A stretch of 64,000 nucleotides of DNA from Micromonospora rifamycinica (GCF_900090265.1 NZ_LT607752.1:6082001-6146000); one strand, 5' to 3'; counted from the stretch's first letter, positions 17,296 through 26,658 are shown. The notes: generated from the sequence alone by a model not told the origin. Program-made: numbers and translations.

Positions 17296-18278
17296 CCGCC
17301 CGACGGGCCGGGCCGTCCGCCGGCCGCCCCGGCCCGGCTGGTCCCGGGGCGGGAGGCGGGTTCGCCGACTTCGGCCCGCCGCACCGGGTCGACGACGGGT
17401 TGCGGGCGCGCAGCACCCGGGGAGCCATCGGGGTCTCCTGGTGGTCCCGACGGTTCCTGGAGGTGCTGGAGTCGTTCGCGCTCGGCACCCGGCTCACCCG
17501 GGGCCGGGCGTACGCCCGCCGTGGTCAGGTCCGCCGGCTGGTCGTGTCACCCGGACGGGTCGAGGCGAGCGTGCAGGGTTCCCGCCCTGCGCCGTACCCG
17601 GTGGTCATCGCCCTGCCGCCCTTTCCCGACCCGCTCTGGGGGCGGGTCGAGCGGGAGCTGGCCGGGCAGGCGTTCTTCAGCGCCCGGCTGCTCGCCGGTG
17701 ACCTGCCGGCCGAGCTGGAGGAGGTGTTCGCCGCCGCCGGGGCGCCGCTGTTCCCCGCCTCGGTGGGGGAGCTGACCCAGCACTGCGGCTGCCCCGACTT
17801 CGCGGTGCCGTGCAAGCACCTCGCGGCGACGTTCTACCTGCTCGCCGAGGCGTTCGACGCCGACCCGTTCGCGTTGCTGCACTGGCGGGGCCGGAGCCGG
17901 GACGAACTGCTGGGCCGGCTCCGTACGCTTCGCGCCGGCACCGCCGGGTCGCCCGATGTCGGCGGCAGGGCACCGGGTGGGTCGGCGGCGGCGGACCCCG
18001 TACCGTCGATGGTGGACGGTACGGCGACCGGCCCGGGCGGGGCGGATCCTGCTCCGGCGGGCGCGGCCCGGGTGCTCGCCGACCTGCCCGACGTGCCGCT
18101 GAGCGCGGCGGTGGACCGGTTCTGGCTGCCACCGGTGCCGTTGCCGGACCGACCGGCGGTCCTGGCCACCGACCCGGAACTGCTGCTGCGCCAACTCGGC
18201 GCACCCGCACCGGAGATCGGCGGGCCGGGCCTGCTGGAACGCCTGCGCCGGGCCTACCAGGCCCTCGAACCCGGCTGA
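17292..18278 (+). CDS. SWIM zinc-finger protein
   Basis: A 328-residue protein with a SWIM zinc finger, visible as HCGCPDFAVPCKHLAATFYLL (about 164-184; CxC...CxH ligands), preceded by a domain starting WWSRRFLEVLESF (about 51). SWIM proteins of this type are habitually encoded beside SNF2 helicases and are thought to bind nucleic acid or the helicase partner. The 4-bp ATGA overlap with the helicase supports a joint complex. The C-terminal third (about 220-270) is a Pro/Ala-rich linker followed by a conserved short block ending in LRRAYQALEP. Confidence 0.9.
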   Translation: MTARRAGPSAGRPGPAGPGAGGGFADFGPPHRVDDGLRARSTRGAIGVSWWSRRFLEVLESFALGTRLTRGRAYARRGQVRRLVVSPGRVEASVQGSRPAPYPVVIALPPFPDPLWGRVERELAGQAFFSARLLAGDLPAELEEVFAAAGAPLFPASVGELTQHCGCPDFAVPCKHLAATFYLLAEAFDADPFALLHWRGRSRDELLGRLRTLRAGTAGSPDVGGRAPGGSAAADPVPSMVDGTATGPGGADPAPAGAARVLADLPDVPLSAAVDRFWLPPVPLPDRPAVLATDPELLLRQLGAPAPEIGGPGLLERLRRAYQALEPG

Positions 18279-18370
18279 CCGGCCTCCCGACCAGCGTCGG
18301 ACCACCGCCCGACCGGACCTCGGCCCGGTGCGGGCGGCGGGTCGGTCCGGGGGCGGCCGGAGCGGCGGGA

Positions 18371-18634
18371 TCAGCGCCAGCGCCAACGGTGCCGGAAGTG
18401 CCACATGAGTCCGGTGTGGGCCGTCAGGACCATCAGACACATGGCACCGGCGGTCCGCCCGGCCAGGACGGTCATCGCGGGCAGGGCCGCCCACAGGACG
18501 ACGGTCAACAGCAACAGCCAGCGTCCGCGCCGGGCTCGAATCCGATGGTCGAGTCGGGCGAAGAACCTCGGATCGCTCTCCCGGAGATGCCGGGTGATCT
18601 GGTCGAATCTGCGCTGATCCTCTTTGCTGAGCAT
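18371..18634 (-). CDS. DUF3040 membrane protein
   Basis: An 87-residue protein of the actinobacterial DUF3040 family. A basic amphipathic N terminus (MLSKEDQRRFDQITRHLRESD) is followed by two predicted membrane segments (WLLLLTVVLWAALPAMTVLA and TAGAMCLMVLTAHTGLMWHF). Function unknown. It is convergent with the SWIM gene. Confidence 0.85.
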   Translation of the reverse strand: MLSKEDQRRFDQITRHLRESDPRFFARLDHRIRARRGRWLLLLTVVLWAALPAMTVLAGRTAGAMCLMVLTAHTGLMWHFRHRWRWR

Positions 18635-19152
18635 GGCGGTGCCTTCCCCTCACGGCTTCAGCGGTTCGGCGGCTTACCCGCTCCGGCAGCGGGTCACGCC
18701 CTCCTGCTGCTGCTACTTTCGCCTCCCCGGACCGGCGGCGGAACGGGCTGTCCGCTGCGGCGGGGCGGCTGTCCGTTTCGACGGGACGGGTCGTCCGAAA
18801 ACGGACCGCGGGGCGCGGGGCACGACCTCAGCGCGGGTTTACCGGCACCTTAAGTTTCGCTGTGCCGGTGAACGTCGTGCTTCCACGGCACGTACCACCG
18901 AACGGTCGCGGCGGGGTCGAGGCCGGACACGTCGTCCCTGCTGGGGACGCCGGCCCCCGCCCGGGGCGCAACCACCCGGTCGGCGGCGCTGCTGAGCTGC
19001 GCCTTAAGTGCCCCGCCCGGCCGTCGCGCGCGGCCTTGAAGGCCACCCACCGCTTGGCTACCTTCCCGGGCAACTCCTCCGGCAACAGCCGCCGCACCCG
19101 CCGCCCCGCCCGGTCGCAGCGTACGGCGCATCGAAGAAAGCGGGACTGGCGC
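18635..19152. other. 518-bp intergenic region without recognisable gene
   Basis: Between the divergent DUF3040 and DUF1800 genes. Open frames exist on both strands, as everywhere in DNA of this GC content, but none has homology, a good start signal or plausible composition. I searched by eye for riboswitch-like conserved cores and tRNA arms and found none. It must contain the promoter of the DUF1800 operon. Confidence 0.6.
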
Positions 19153-21087
19153 ATGGCCGACCGGAACGTGCCACCGCGGCGACCGCGTGACGGACAGGGG
19201 TACGGTGCCGCCCGTGGCCCGCAGTGGGTCGGCCCCGAGGGCCTGGGTCGGCAGGCGTTCCACCAGCCGGCCGGCAGCGGACTGCCCATTCTGGACGACG
19301 ACGGTGACGACGATCGGAGCCGGGTCGGCCGGCGACGTGCCCTGGTCGCGCTGGGCGGCACCGCCGCCGTGGTGGCCGGTGGCGCGGCGCTGGCGATGAG
19401 CCCCCGGGTGCGGGGCCTGTTCGACGAGGCCGCCGGGGACGCCACCGGCGTCACCGCCACCGACGGCACGCCGGCCCGTCCGAGCGGCCAGCAGCCGAGC
19501 ACGGTACGCACCTACACCGAGCAGAACGAGAGCTACATGGGCTCCCGGGCCGGCGCGGCGCTGAAGCGGAACTCGCCCAGTGGTGGCCGTACCTTCTCCG
19601 GGCCGGCCGACGCGGCGGCGCGGACCCCGGTGACGGTCAAGACCGTGCTGGCCAAGGACCCGGTCCGGCACCTGGCCAGCCGGGCCACCTTCGGGGCCAC
19701 CCCCAAGGTGCTCGCCGACATCAGGCGGATGGGCATCGACGCCTGGGTGCGTCAGCAGCTCGACCCGGAGAAGATCGCCCCGAGCGCCGCCGAGCTGAAG
19801 CTCGCCGAGCTGCCCACTCTCGCGCTGACCAGCAAGCAGCTACGCGACCAGCGGGAACAGCTCGCCGCGCGGGGGGCACAGCCGGAGAAGGAGATGGTCG
19901 ACGGCACGCTGGCCCGGCAGATCTGGTCGCAGCGGCAGCTCTACGAGGTGATGGTCGACTTCTGGAACGACTTCCTGCACGTCGCGGCGGACTTCGACGG
20001 CGGTGAGGCGTACCGGAACTCGTTCGACCGGGACGTGATCCGCGAGCACGCCATGGGCAGCTACCCGGAGATGCTGGTGGCCGCCAACCGGCACCCGGCG
20101 CTGCTGCTCTACCTCAACCAGAACGACTCCCGGGCCGACGCGGTCAACGAGAACCTCGCCCGGGAGAACCTGGAGCTGTACTCGGTCGGGGTCGACGGCG
20201 GCTACACCGAGAAGGACGTCCGGCAGGCCGCCCTGCTCCAGACCGGCCGGGGTGTCGACGACGGGCGGTACGTCTTCCGCCACGACCGGCACTACCGGGG
20301 CAAGGTCAAGATCCTCGGCTTCAGTCACCCCAACGACTCGACCGACCCGAAGAGGGCCGACCAGGTCGTCGACGCGTACCTCACCTACCTCGCGCTGCAC
20401 CCGTCGACCGCCCGGTCGGTGGCGCGTGCCCTGGCCACCCGGTTCGTCTCGGACACCCCGCCGAAGTCCCTGGTGGACCGGCTCGCCCGGATCTACACGG
20501 TCAACAGGGGCTCGGTGAAACCGCTGCTGATGTCGCTGTTCAGCTCCTCGGAGTTCTGGGCGGCGGTGGGCCAGAAGGTGCGCCGGCCGATGGAGTACCT
20601 GGTCGCCACCTACCGGACGCTGGGCGTCGGGCCGCAGGCCGGGCCGGGCTTCCGCCAGGGCGACAGCAAGCGCACCGCGTTCGCCCAGGGGCTGCGCCAG
20701 ATCCACGACAAGCTACGCGAGCTGGGCCACCACCCGATGGGCCAGCCCACCCCGGACGGCTACCCCGACGTCTACGTCGCCTGGACGTCGGCCGGCACGA
20801 TGGTCAACGGCTGGAACGAGGCGGCCGAGCTGATCGCCGGGAACCGCACCCCGTTCACGTACACCCGGCCGGAGAAGCTGGTGGCGAAGCCGCCGGCGAC
20901 CGCCGGGGCGTACGTGGACGCGCTGGCCCAGCGGCTGGTGCACCAGAAGCTGTCCACCCGGGAGCGGAACCTGATCCTCGGGGTGGCCGGGGTGTCCGCC
21001 AGCACCAGGGTCGACGCCACGTTCGACGGGGCGATCGCCGCCGTCGCGCGGGCGATCCTCGCGTCCCCCCAGCACCACCTGCGGTGA
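19153..21087 (+). CDS. DUF1800 domain protein, probably exported
   Basis: A 644-residue DUF1800 family protein. An Arg-rich stretch followed by a hydrophobic segment (VGRRRALVALGGTAAVVAGGAAL, about 57-79 in two runs) looks like a Tat-type signal or anchor. The DUF1800 core begins at VRHLASRATFGATPKVL (about 175) and includes LYEVMVDFWNDFLHV and ENLARENLELYSVGVDGGYTE. DUF1800 and DUF1501 proteins are a recurrent exported pair of unknown biochemical role. The stop overlaps the next frame (GTGA at 21084). First gene of a five-gene operon ending in apbE. Confidence 0.85.
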   Translation: MADRNVPPRRPRDGQGYGAARGPQWVGPEGLGRQAFHQPAGSGLPILDDDGDDDRSRVGRRRALVALGGTAAVVAGGAALAMSPRVRGLFDEAAGDATGVTATDGTPARPSGQQPSTVRTYTEQNESYMGSRAGAALKRNSPSGGRTFSGPADAAARTPVTVKTVLAKDPVRHLASRATFGATPKVLADIRRMGIDAWVRQQLDPEKIAPSAAELKLAELPTLALTSKQLRDQREQLAARGAQPEKEMVDGTLARQIWSQRQLYEVMVDFWNDFLHVAADFDGGEAYRNSFDRDVIREHAMGSYPEMLVAANRHPALLLYLNQNDSRADAVNENLARENLELYSVGVDGGYTEKDVRQAALLQTGRGVDDGRYVFRHDRHYRGKVKILGFSHPNDSTDPKRADQVVDAYLTYLALHPSTARSVARALATRFVSDTPPKSLVDRLARIYTVNRGSVKPLLMSLFSSSEFWAAVGQKVRRPMEYLVATYRTLGVGPQAGPGFRQGDSKRTAFAQGLRQIHDKLRELGHHPMGQPTPDGYPDVYVAWTSAGTMVNGWNEAAELIAGNRTPFTYTRPEKLVAKPPATAGAYVDALAQRLVHQKLSTRERNLILGVAGVSASTRVDATFDGAIAAVARAILASPQHHLR

Positions 21088-21131
21088 GGCAGTCGATGGA
21101 GAAGCCGGCGACGCATCCGAGGGAGAAGACC

Positions 21132-22499
21132 GTGCCCGCGTTCCCCCCGCACCCCGAGTGCCCCGACCTGCGCCGGCTCGCCGACAACCCGGCCGAGGCG
21201 CTGCTGCGCGCCGAGGCCGACGTCGTCGCCGCCGAGAACGCCGCCGAGGCCGACCGCTACCGCCGGCTGGAGGAGCTGGAGGAGGCGCAGCAGGACGGGC
21301 GCGGGGTGACCCGGCGGACCTTCGTCGCCGGTGCCGCCGCCACCGCCACCACGCTGGCCACCGCCCAGTTCGTCAGCACATCGGCGTCGTTCGCGGCGAC
21401 GAGGACCGGCACCCTGATCCACGTCTTCCTCTACGGCGGGCTGGACGGACTGAGCCTGGTCGCCCCGGCCGACGACCCGGTGCTCGCCAAGGTCCGCCCC
21501 GACCTGCTGCTCGGCGACGACTCGCTGGCCCTGGGCCGGGGCTTCAAGCTGACCAGCGCCTTCGCCCCGCTGGAGAAGTGGCTGCGGACCGGGCGGCTCG
21601 GCTTCGTCCCGGCGGTCTCCGACGAGCGGCTGTCCCGCAGCCACTTCCAGGCCGCCGATGCCTGCAACCTGGGCGGCCTGCCCAGCGAGACCGGCGGCCG
21701 GGGCTGGCTGGACAGCCTGGTCGACTCCCTCGGCAAGGGCACCGCGTTCCGTAGCGTCGGCATCGGCAGCACGCTGCCCCGCTCGCTGGTCGGCACCAAC
21801 GGCGCGCTGTCGCTCAACAGCGTCGGCTCGCTGCGGCTCAACGGCGACGACCGCTACCGGGCGGCCACCGAGAAGGCGATCCGGGGGCTGTTCACCGGGA
21901 TCCACCATCCCGTCGAGGAGGCGGTGATCGAGGGGATGGGCGCGCTGTCGACCGCCCAGCAGCTCGCCGCGAAGCCGTACCGGCCGGCGGAGGGGGTGAC
22001 CTACGAGGGCATCGGGTACGCCTTCCAGCAGCTCGCCCAGTTGATCAAGGGTGGGGCGAACGTCCGGGTCGCCACGGTCGGCATGGGTGGCTACGACACC
22101 CACGAGAACCAGGGCACCCGCGCCGGCGGCCAGCTCCACCGGCGACTGGGCGAGCTGGCGAAGGCGATGGCGGCCTTCCTCACCGACCTGGGCGACCGGG
22201 CGGACGACGTCACGATCATGGTGTCCAGCGAGTTCGGCCGGCGGGTCGCCTCCAACGGCGGCGGCACCGACCACGGCCACGGCGGGGTGGTCACCGTCCT
22301 GTCCGGCCGCCGGCTCGCCGGCCCGCTGCTCGGTGCCTGGGACGGCCTGGGCGACCTGGACTCGGGCGACGTGCCCGAGTACAACAACATGTTCGACGTC
22401 TACGGCACGGTGGCGCAGGGCCGGTTCGGGCTGACCACGGCCCAGGTGGACGGGATCTTCCCGAGAAGGAAGTTCACCCCGATGAAGCTCTACGCGTGA
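21132..22499 (+). CDS. DUF1501 domain protein, Tat-exported
   Basis: A DUF1501 protein (455 residues from this start) of the alkaline-phosphatase-like superfamily. The TRRTFVAGAAATATTLA signal (about 57-73) is twin-arginine type. Fold motifs include LIHVFLYGGLDGLSLVAPADD, VGMGGYDTHENQG and MVSSEFGRRVASNGGGTDHG with its conserved metal-ligand-like His. I prefer the GTG at 21132 because GAGGGAG lies 7 bases upstream; the frame also offers an ATG at 21096 and a GTG at 21084 overlapping the previous stop. Presumably acts with the DUF1800 protein outside the membrane; substrate unknown. Confidence 0.85.
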   Translation: MPAFPPHPECPDLRRLADNPAEALLRAEADVVAAENAAEADRYRRLEELEEAQQDGRGVTRRTFVAGAAATATTLATAQFVSTSASFAATRTGTLIHVFLYGGLDGLSLVAPADDPVLAKVRPDLLLGDDSLALGRGFKLTSAFAPLEKWLRTGRLGFVPAVSDERLSRSHFQAADACNLGGLPSETGGRGWLDSLVDSLGKGTAFRSVGIGSTLPRSLVGTNGALSLNSVGSLRLNGDDRYRAATEKAIRGLFTGIHHPVEEAVIEGMGALSTAQQLAAKPYRPAEGVTYEGIGYAFQQLAQLIKGGANVRVATVGMGGYDTHENQGTRAGGQLHRRLGELAKAMAAFLTDLGDRADDVTIMVSSEFGRRVASNGGGTDHGHGGVVTVLSGRRLAGPLLGAWDGLGDLDSGDVPEYNNMFDVYGTVAQGRFGLTTAQVDGIFPRRKFTPMKLYA

Positions 22500-23917
22500 C
22501 CTGTCGGGACCTGCCCGCCGCCGGCCGTCGTACCGGGGATCCGTCCCGGCACGGCGGCCGGTCGGCTGCGTCCGTACCCCCGCCGCCGGCCCTGCCCCGG
22601 CGGGGGTCCACCGGCCGGCGGGTGCTGTCCGCGCTGTTCTGGCTGGGCCTGGTCGCGGCGGTGCTCCCGTGGTGGCTCGACACCCCGGCCGGTTCGCTGG
22701 CCGGCACCGCCGACCTGCTCACCGCGGCCGGGCGGGTCACCGGCCTGATCGCCGGCTACCTGCTGCTCGTGCAGGTGCTGATGATGAGCCGCCTCGGCGT
22801 GCTGGAACGCGGGGTCGGCGGCGAGCGGCTGTCCCGGGTGCACCGGGACCTGGGCGCGACCCTGCTGGTGGCGGTGCTGGCCCACCTGTCGCTGCTGGTG
22901 GTCGGCTACGCGCGGACCCAGGGCAACCCGGTCACCACCCAGGTGGGGGTGCTGCTGCGCGACTTCGACGACCTGGTGTCCGCCTTCGTCGCGGCCGGCA
23001 TCCTGGTGCTGGTCGGCGGCACCGGCGTCCGGGCCGTCCGCCGGGCGGTGCCCTACGAACTCTGGTACCACCTGCACCTGACCAGCTATCTCGCGCTGCT
23101 GCTCGGCTTCGGCCACCAGTTCAGCAACGGCGCGCAGCTCTTCCCGCCCGGCCCGGTCCGCACCGGCTGGACCGCCGGCTACCTGCTGGTGGCCGCCGCC
23201 CTGGTCTGGGGCCGGCTGGTCGCGCCGCTGCTGCTCAACCTGCGGCACCGGCTGCGGGTGACCGACGTGGTGGCGGAGAGCCCGGACACCGTCTCGATCT
23301 ACCTGACCGGCCACCGGCTCCTCCAGCTCGACCTGCTCGGCGGGCAGTACCTGCGCTGGCGGTTCCTGACCCGGGGGTGCTGGTGGCAGTCGCACCCGTT
23401 CTCGCCGTCCGCCGCGGCGAACGGCCGCTGGCTGCGGCTGACCGTCAAGGTGGTCGGCGGGCACACCGCCGACCTGCGCGACCTGCGACCCGGCACCCGG
23501 GTCTGGGTGGAGGGTCCGTCCGGGACCTGCACCGCCGCGCACCGGACCCGGGAGCGGGCCCTGCTGATCGCCGGCGGCAGCGGCATCGGCCCGCTCCGGG
23601 CGATGCTGGAGGAGCTGCCGCCCGGCGCAGCCCTGATCTACCGGGCCCGCACCCCGGCCGACGTGCTGCTGCAGCACGAGCTGGACTGGCTGGCCCAGGC
23701 CCGGCAGACCGCCGTCTGGTACGTCGTCGGCTCCCGCGACGACGCCGGCCCCCGGCAGGTGATGAGCCCGGACGGGTTGCGCCGGCTGGTGCCCGACCTG
23801 ACCCGCCGGGACGTGTACCTGTGCGGACCACAGGGGCTGGTCGACTCCTCGGTGCGGGCGCTGCGCCGGGCCGGGGTGCCCCGCCGGCAGATCCACCTCG
23901 CCCCGTTCGAGCTGTAG
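22496..23917 (+). CDS. Ferric-reductase-like transmembrane flavoprotein
   Basis: A 473-residue membrane oxidoreductase. About six membrane helices (45-235) form a ferric-reductase-like haem domain with candidate His ligands in SRVHRDLGATLLVAVLAHLS and LWYHLHLTSYLALLLGFGHQ. An FAD-binding domain follows (GGQYLRWRFL...WWQSHPFSPS, about 282-305). An NAD(P)-binding domain ends the chain (LIAGGSGIGPLRAML, about 358; DVYLCGPQGLVDS, about 440). It would pass electrons from cytosolic NAD(P)H across the membrane. The start GTG overlaps the DUF1501 stop (GTGA). The next two genes encode an FMN-binding protein and its flavin transferase, so the electron acceptor is probably the covalent FMN outside. Confidence 0.9.
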   Translation: MTCRDLPAAGRRTGDPSRHGGRSAASVPPPPALPRRGSTGRRVLSALFWLGLVAAVLPWWLDTPAGSLAGTADLLTAAGRVTGLIAGYLLLVQVLMMSRLGVLERGVGGERLSRVHRDLGATLLVAVLAHLSLLVVGYARTQGNPVTTQVGVLLRDFDDLVSAFVAAGILVLVGGTGVRAVRRAVPYELWYHLHLTSYLALLLGFGHQFSNGAQLFPPGPVRTGWTAGYLLVAAALVWGRLVAPLLLNLRHRLRVTDVVAESPDTVSIYLTGHRLLQLDLLGGQYLRWRFLTRGCWWQSHPFSPSAAANGRWLRLTVKVVGGHTADLRDLRPGTRVWVEGPSGTCTAAHRTRERALLIAGGSGIGPLRAMLEELPPGAALIYRARTPADVLLQHELDWLAQARQTAVWYVVGSRDDAGPRQVMSPDGLRRLVPDLTRRDVYLCGPQGLVDSSVRALRRAGVPRRQIHLAPFEL

Positions 23918-23927
23918 GAGGGCTGAC

Positions 23928-24524
23928 ATGCGTCGCGCGCTTCTCGCGATCACCGGGCTGGCCGCCGGCACCACCGCGCTGGTGGTGCTCAAGGGGGCAC
24001 CGGGCACCGGCCAGGCCCACCAGGGCCTGCCGGCCACCACGCCGGCCGGCACCCCGGCCCGGAGCGGCCCGGCCACCACCGGCCCGGCCACCACCGACGC
24101 GACCCCGCAGCGCGCCACGGCGACGAGCCGGCCGACCGGCCGACCCGGCGCCACCCCGAGCCGCACCCCCGGCGGCACCCGGAGCACCCCCGGCGGCACC
24201 CCGCCCGCCCCGAGGGCCGGCTCCGCCGCGCCGCCGTCGGCCACCCGCCGGGTCACCGGCCCGGTGATCTCCACGGAGTACGGCAACGTGCAGGTGCGGA
24301 TCACCGTCTCCGGGACGAGGATCGTCGACGCGGTGGCCGTGGAGCTGCCCCAGGGTGGCCAGTCCGACCTGCGCAGCGCCCGGGTCGACGACGCCTACAG
24401 CGGCACCTCCGGGGCGGTGGTGCGTCAGCAGAGCGCCCTGCTGGACACCGTCTCCCAGGCGACCGCCACCAGCGACGGCTACCGGCGGTCGTTGCAGGCC
24501 GCGCTCGACCGGGCACGCGGGTGA
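23928..24524 (+). CDS. Exported FMN-binding domain protein (ApbE substrate)
   Basis: A 198-residue protein: signal/anchor (MRRALLAITGLAAGTTALVV), a long Thr/Pro/Ala linker (about 30-105), and a C-terminal FMN-binding domain (about 110-198). The covalent flavinylation site is recognisable as DTVSQATATSDGY, with the acceptor Thr at about 179; Gln replaces the usual Gly of SGAT. An earlier DDAYSGTSGA is a weaker look-alike. GGAGGG precedes the ATG. Sandwiched between the reductase and apbE, it is most likely an extracytoplasmic electron carrier loaded with FMN by the next gene's product. Confidence 0.87.
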   Translation: MRRALLAITGLAAGTTALVVLKGAPGTGQAHQGLPATTPAGTPARSGPATTGPATTDATPQRATATSRPTGRPGATPSRTPGGTRSTPGGTPPAPRAGSAAPPSATRRVTGPVISTEYGNVQVRITVSGTRIVDAVAVELPQGGQSDLRSARVDDAYSGTSGAVVRQQSALLDTVSQATATSDGYRRSLQAALDRARG

Positions 24525-25291
24525 CCGTGCCACGGACCCGGCCCGGCCTGCGCCGGGTCGAACAGGTGATGGGTACGGCGATCAGCCTGGACCTCGCCGA
24601 CGACCTGCCCGCCGCCACCCTGCGTACGCTCGCCGGCGACACCTTCCGCTGGCTGCGTGAGGTCGACGCCCGGTTCACCACCTACCGCGACGACAGCGAG
24701 GTACGCCGCGTCGACCGGGGCGAGCTGCCGCTGTCCGGGGCGTCGGCGGACCTGCGCGCGGTGCTGGCCCGCTGCGCCGACCTCTGGGGCGACACCGACG
24801 GCTACTTCGACGTGTACGCCACCGGACGGCTGGATCCCTCCGGTTTCGTGAAGGGCTGGTCGGTCCAGGTCGCCTCGGACCGGCTGGTGGCCGCCGGGGC
24901 CGCCCACCACTGCCTGAACGCCGGTGGCGACGTCCGGGTACGCGGGCACTCGTCGTCCGGGCGGCCGTGGCGGATCGGCGTCCGGCACCCCTGGGACGCG
25001 TTCGCCACCTGCCTGGTGCTCACCGGTACCGACCTGGCGGTCGCCACCTCGGGCGTCTACGAGCGGGGGCACCACGTCCTCGATCCCCGGCGGGGCGAGC
25101 CGGCGCGGGGCCTGCGCTCGGTCACCGTGGTCGGCTCCGACCTGGGCGTCGCCGACGCCTACGCCACGGCGGCGGTGGCGATGGGGGTGGCCGGCGTCGG
25201 CTGGCTCGACCGGCTGCCCGGCCACCGGCACGCGGTGGTCACCGACGACGGCCGGCTGCTGCGCTCCACCAGCCTGCCGCTGGTCGACTGA
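24521..25291 (+). CDS. apbE: FAD:protein FMN transferase (ApbE)
   Basis: A 256-residue ApbE-family flavin transferase that attaches FMN from FAD to a Thr of target proteins. Family motifs: VEQVMGTAISLDLAD (about 12-26), DARFTTYRDDSEV, the core DPSGFVKGWSVQ (about 104), CLNAGGDVRVRG (about 130), and VATSGVYERGHHVLDPR. It lacks an obvious signal peptide, so it may act before export of its substrate. The GTG start overlaps the previous stop (GTGA), a direct genetic link to its probable substrate. Confidence 0.93.
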   Translation: MTVPRTRPGLRRVEQVMGTAISLDLADDLPAATLRTLAGDTFRWLREVDARFTTYRDDSEVRRVDRGELPLSGASADLRAVLARCADLWGDTDGYFDVYATGRLDPSGFVKGWSVQVASDRLVAAGAAHHCLNAGGDVRVRGHSSSGRPWRIGVRHPWDAFATCLVLTGTDLAVATSGVYERGHHVLDPRRGEPARGLRSVTVVGSDLGVADAYATAAVAMGVAGVGWLDRLPGHRHAVVTDDGRLLRSTSLPLVD

Positions 25292-25630
25292 CCGCACGAC
25301 CGGGCGGTACGGGTGCAGGGGCGTGGTGGGGCCGGTGGACGGTGCCGGCCGGTGGACGGCAGCGGGTGACCGCGGTGCGGGTCACCGGGCGGTGCGCCGG
25401 GTGCCGGCCGGGCGGGAGCCGGTGGGTCGGGGCCGCCCCGGTCGGGAACCGGCGGGTCGGCTGTCCGACCAGTGCCGGGGTCGCCGCCGGTGCGGTGGTT
25501 CGGTGCCGTCGGTGTGCCGCATCTCGTCGTCCCTGGCCATGTTCCTACCCCCGCTCCGCAGGCGCACCCGCGCCGTCGTGGTGTGCAACGAGCGCGGCGG
25601 CGGCCGGGACGCTGGCCGGAACCCGACCCT

Positions 25631-25726
25631 GCCGTGCGGCACCCGGCCATTGCCGCCGTGCGGCACCCGGCCATTGCCGCCGTGCGGCACCCGGCCATTG
25701 CCGCCGTGCGGTGCCCCGCTGTGGCC
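25631..25726. repeat. 24-bp tandem repeat, three perfect copies and one degenerate
   Basis: GCCGTGCGGCACCCGGCCAT plus TGCC repeats at 25631, 25655 and 25679, with a decayed fourth unit to 25726. The unit is a multiple of 3 and stays open in several frames, but lies beyond the stop of the minus-strand gene at 25739. The rest of the 447-bp gap after apbE (25292-25738) holds no gene I can support. Confidence 0.9.
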
Positions 25727-25738
25727 GCCGCGCGGTGG

Positions 25739-26410
25739 TCAGTGGCCGCGCCGGGGCAGCGGGAGCTGGCCGGGCAGCAGCTCCGGGGTCAGCGTCACCC
25801 CGTCGGCCCGTAACGCCTCGATCAGGGTGTTCTGCAGCAGGTACGAGTCGGGCAGTTGCCAGCGGGCCTGTTCCGGGGCGACCGCCCAGCGCACCGTGCC
25901 CTCGGGCAGCCGGGTGGGCGGGGCCGGTATCCACGACCCGGCACCGTGGCGCACCACGTGGAAGCAGTGCTCCAGTTCGGGGCGGAGCGGGTCGCCGGGG
26001 CGGACCAGGAACATCCACCGCCCGGTCGGGGTCACCACCACCGGCCCCTGGGCACCCGACCCGGCCGGGTGGCCGGGAACCGCGTCGAGCAGCCGCCGGC
26101 CCAGCTGCGCCGAGACCTCCAGCACGTCGAAGGCGCGGCCGGTGGGCAGCAGCACCCCGTGCGGACGACTGCGCCACCAGGTGGCCACCCGGGCCGGGTC
26201 GGTGCTCGCCCCGCGTTCCCAGTTCTCCAGGGCGGGATGACAGCCGACCGTGGGGCAGCCGGCCCGGCCGCAGACGAAGCGGCTGCGCGCGAGGCAGGCA
26301 CCGGGGGTCACCTCCCAGCCGTGCACCGCGTACCGCACGGCGATCCGGCGCAGCCGGACCCGCTCGATCGGCGACAGCTGGGCGACCCTCGGCCCGACGT
26401 TTCCCCACAT
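25739..26410 (-). CDS. Bifunctional DNA primase/polymerase-like (prim-pol N-terminal domain) protein
   Basis: A 223-residue protein resembling the actinomycete prim-pol-domain proteins: CGRAGCPTVGCHPALENWERG (zinc-knuckle Cys and His, about 49-69), HGVLLPTGRAFDVLEVSAQLG (about 86), VVVTPTGRWMFLVRPG and a closing AGSWIPAPPTRLPEGTVRWAV. The canonical acidic DxD pair is DVLEV here, so catalytic competence is uncertain; many stand-alone members may be regulatory. The ATG at 26410 has GGAGAG 8 bases upstream. Divergent from the HTH/TPR regulator. Confidence 0.75.
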   Translation of the reverse strand: MWGNVGPRVAQLSPIERVRLRRIAVRYAVHGWEVTPGACLARSRFVCGRAGCPTVGCHPALENWERGASTDPARVATWWRSRPHGVLLPTGRAFDVLEVSAQLGRRLLDAVPGHPAGSGAQGPVVVTPTGRWMFLVRPGDPLRPELEHCFHVVRHGAGSWIPAPPTRLPEGTVRWAVAPEQARWQLPDSYLLQNTLIEALRADGVTLTPELLPGQLPLPRRGH

Positions 26411-26510
26411 GTCCCGTGCTCTCCGCTCACTCCGACCGGTCACCGCGCCACCCCCTACGTCGAGCGCCGTCACTGTCCCGACCCGGGATCGTTGACCTGA
26501 CGAACAGCCC

Positions 26511-26523
26511 GTGCAACTTGCAC
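26511..26523. promoter_or_regulatory. Palindrome GTGCAACTTGCAC in the divergent promoter region
   Basis: A perfect 6-1-6 palindrome 136 bp upstream of the HTH/TPR regulator, 13 bp after a TTGACC that could be a -35. It may be an operator; the binding factor is unknown. Confidence 0.4.
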
Positions 26524-26658
26524 GAAAAGTTACGAGAACCACCTGTATGGGTGCCGCACACGCTGTGCGACCAGCAGGGACGGACGGATCGGAAGCACCC
26601 CGCCGGGGTCGTCCGCAGACCGGCCGGACGAACCGACGAGGGGGAGGAACGGGAGAAG

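Noticed and set aside
18845..19140. Riboswitch or structured RNA upstream of the DUF1800 operon
   Set aside because: GC-rich enough to fold anywhere; no conserved core of a known class could be matched by eye. A covariance-model scan would settle it.
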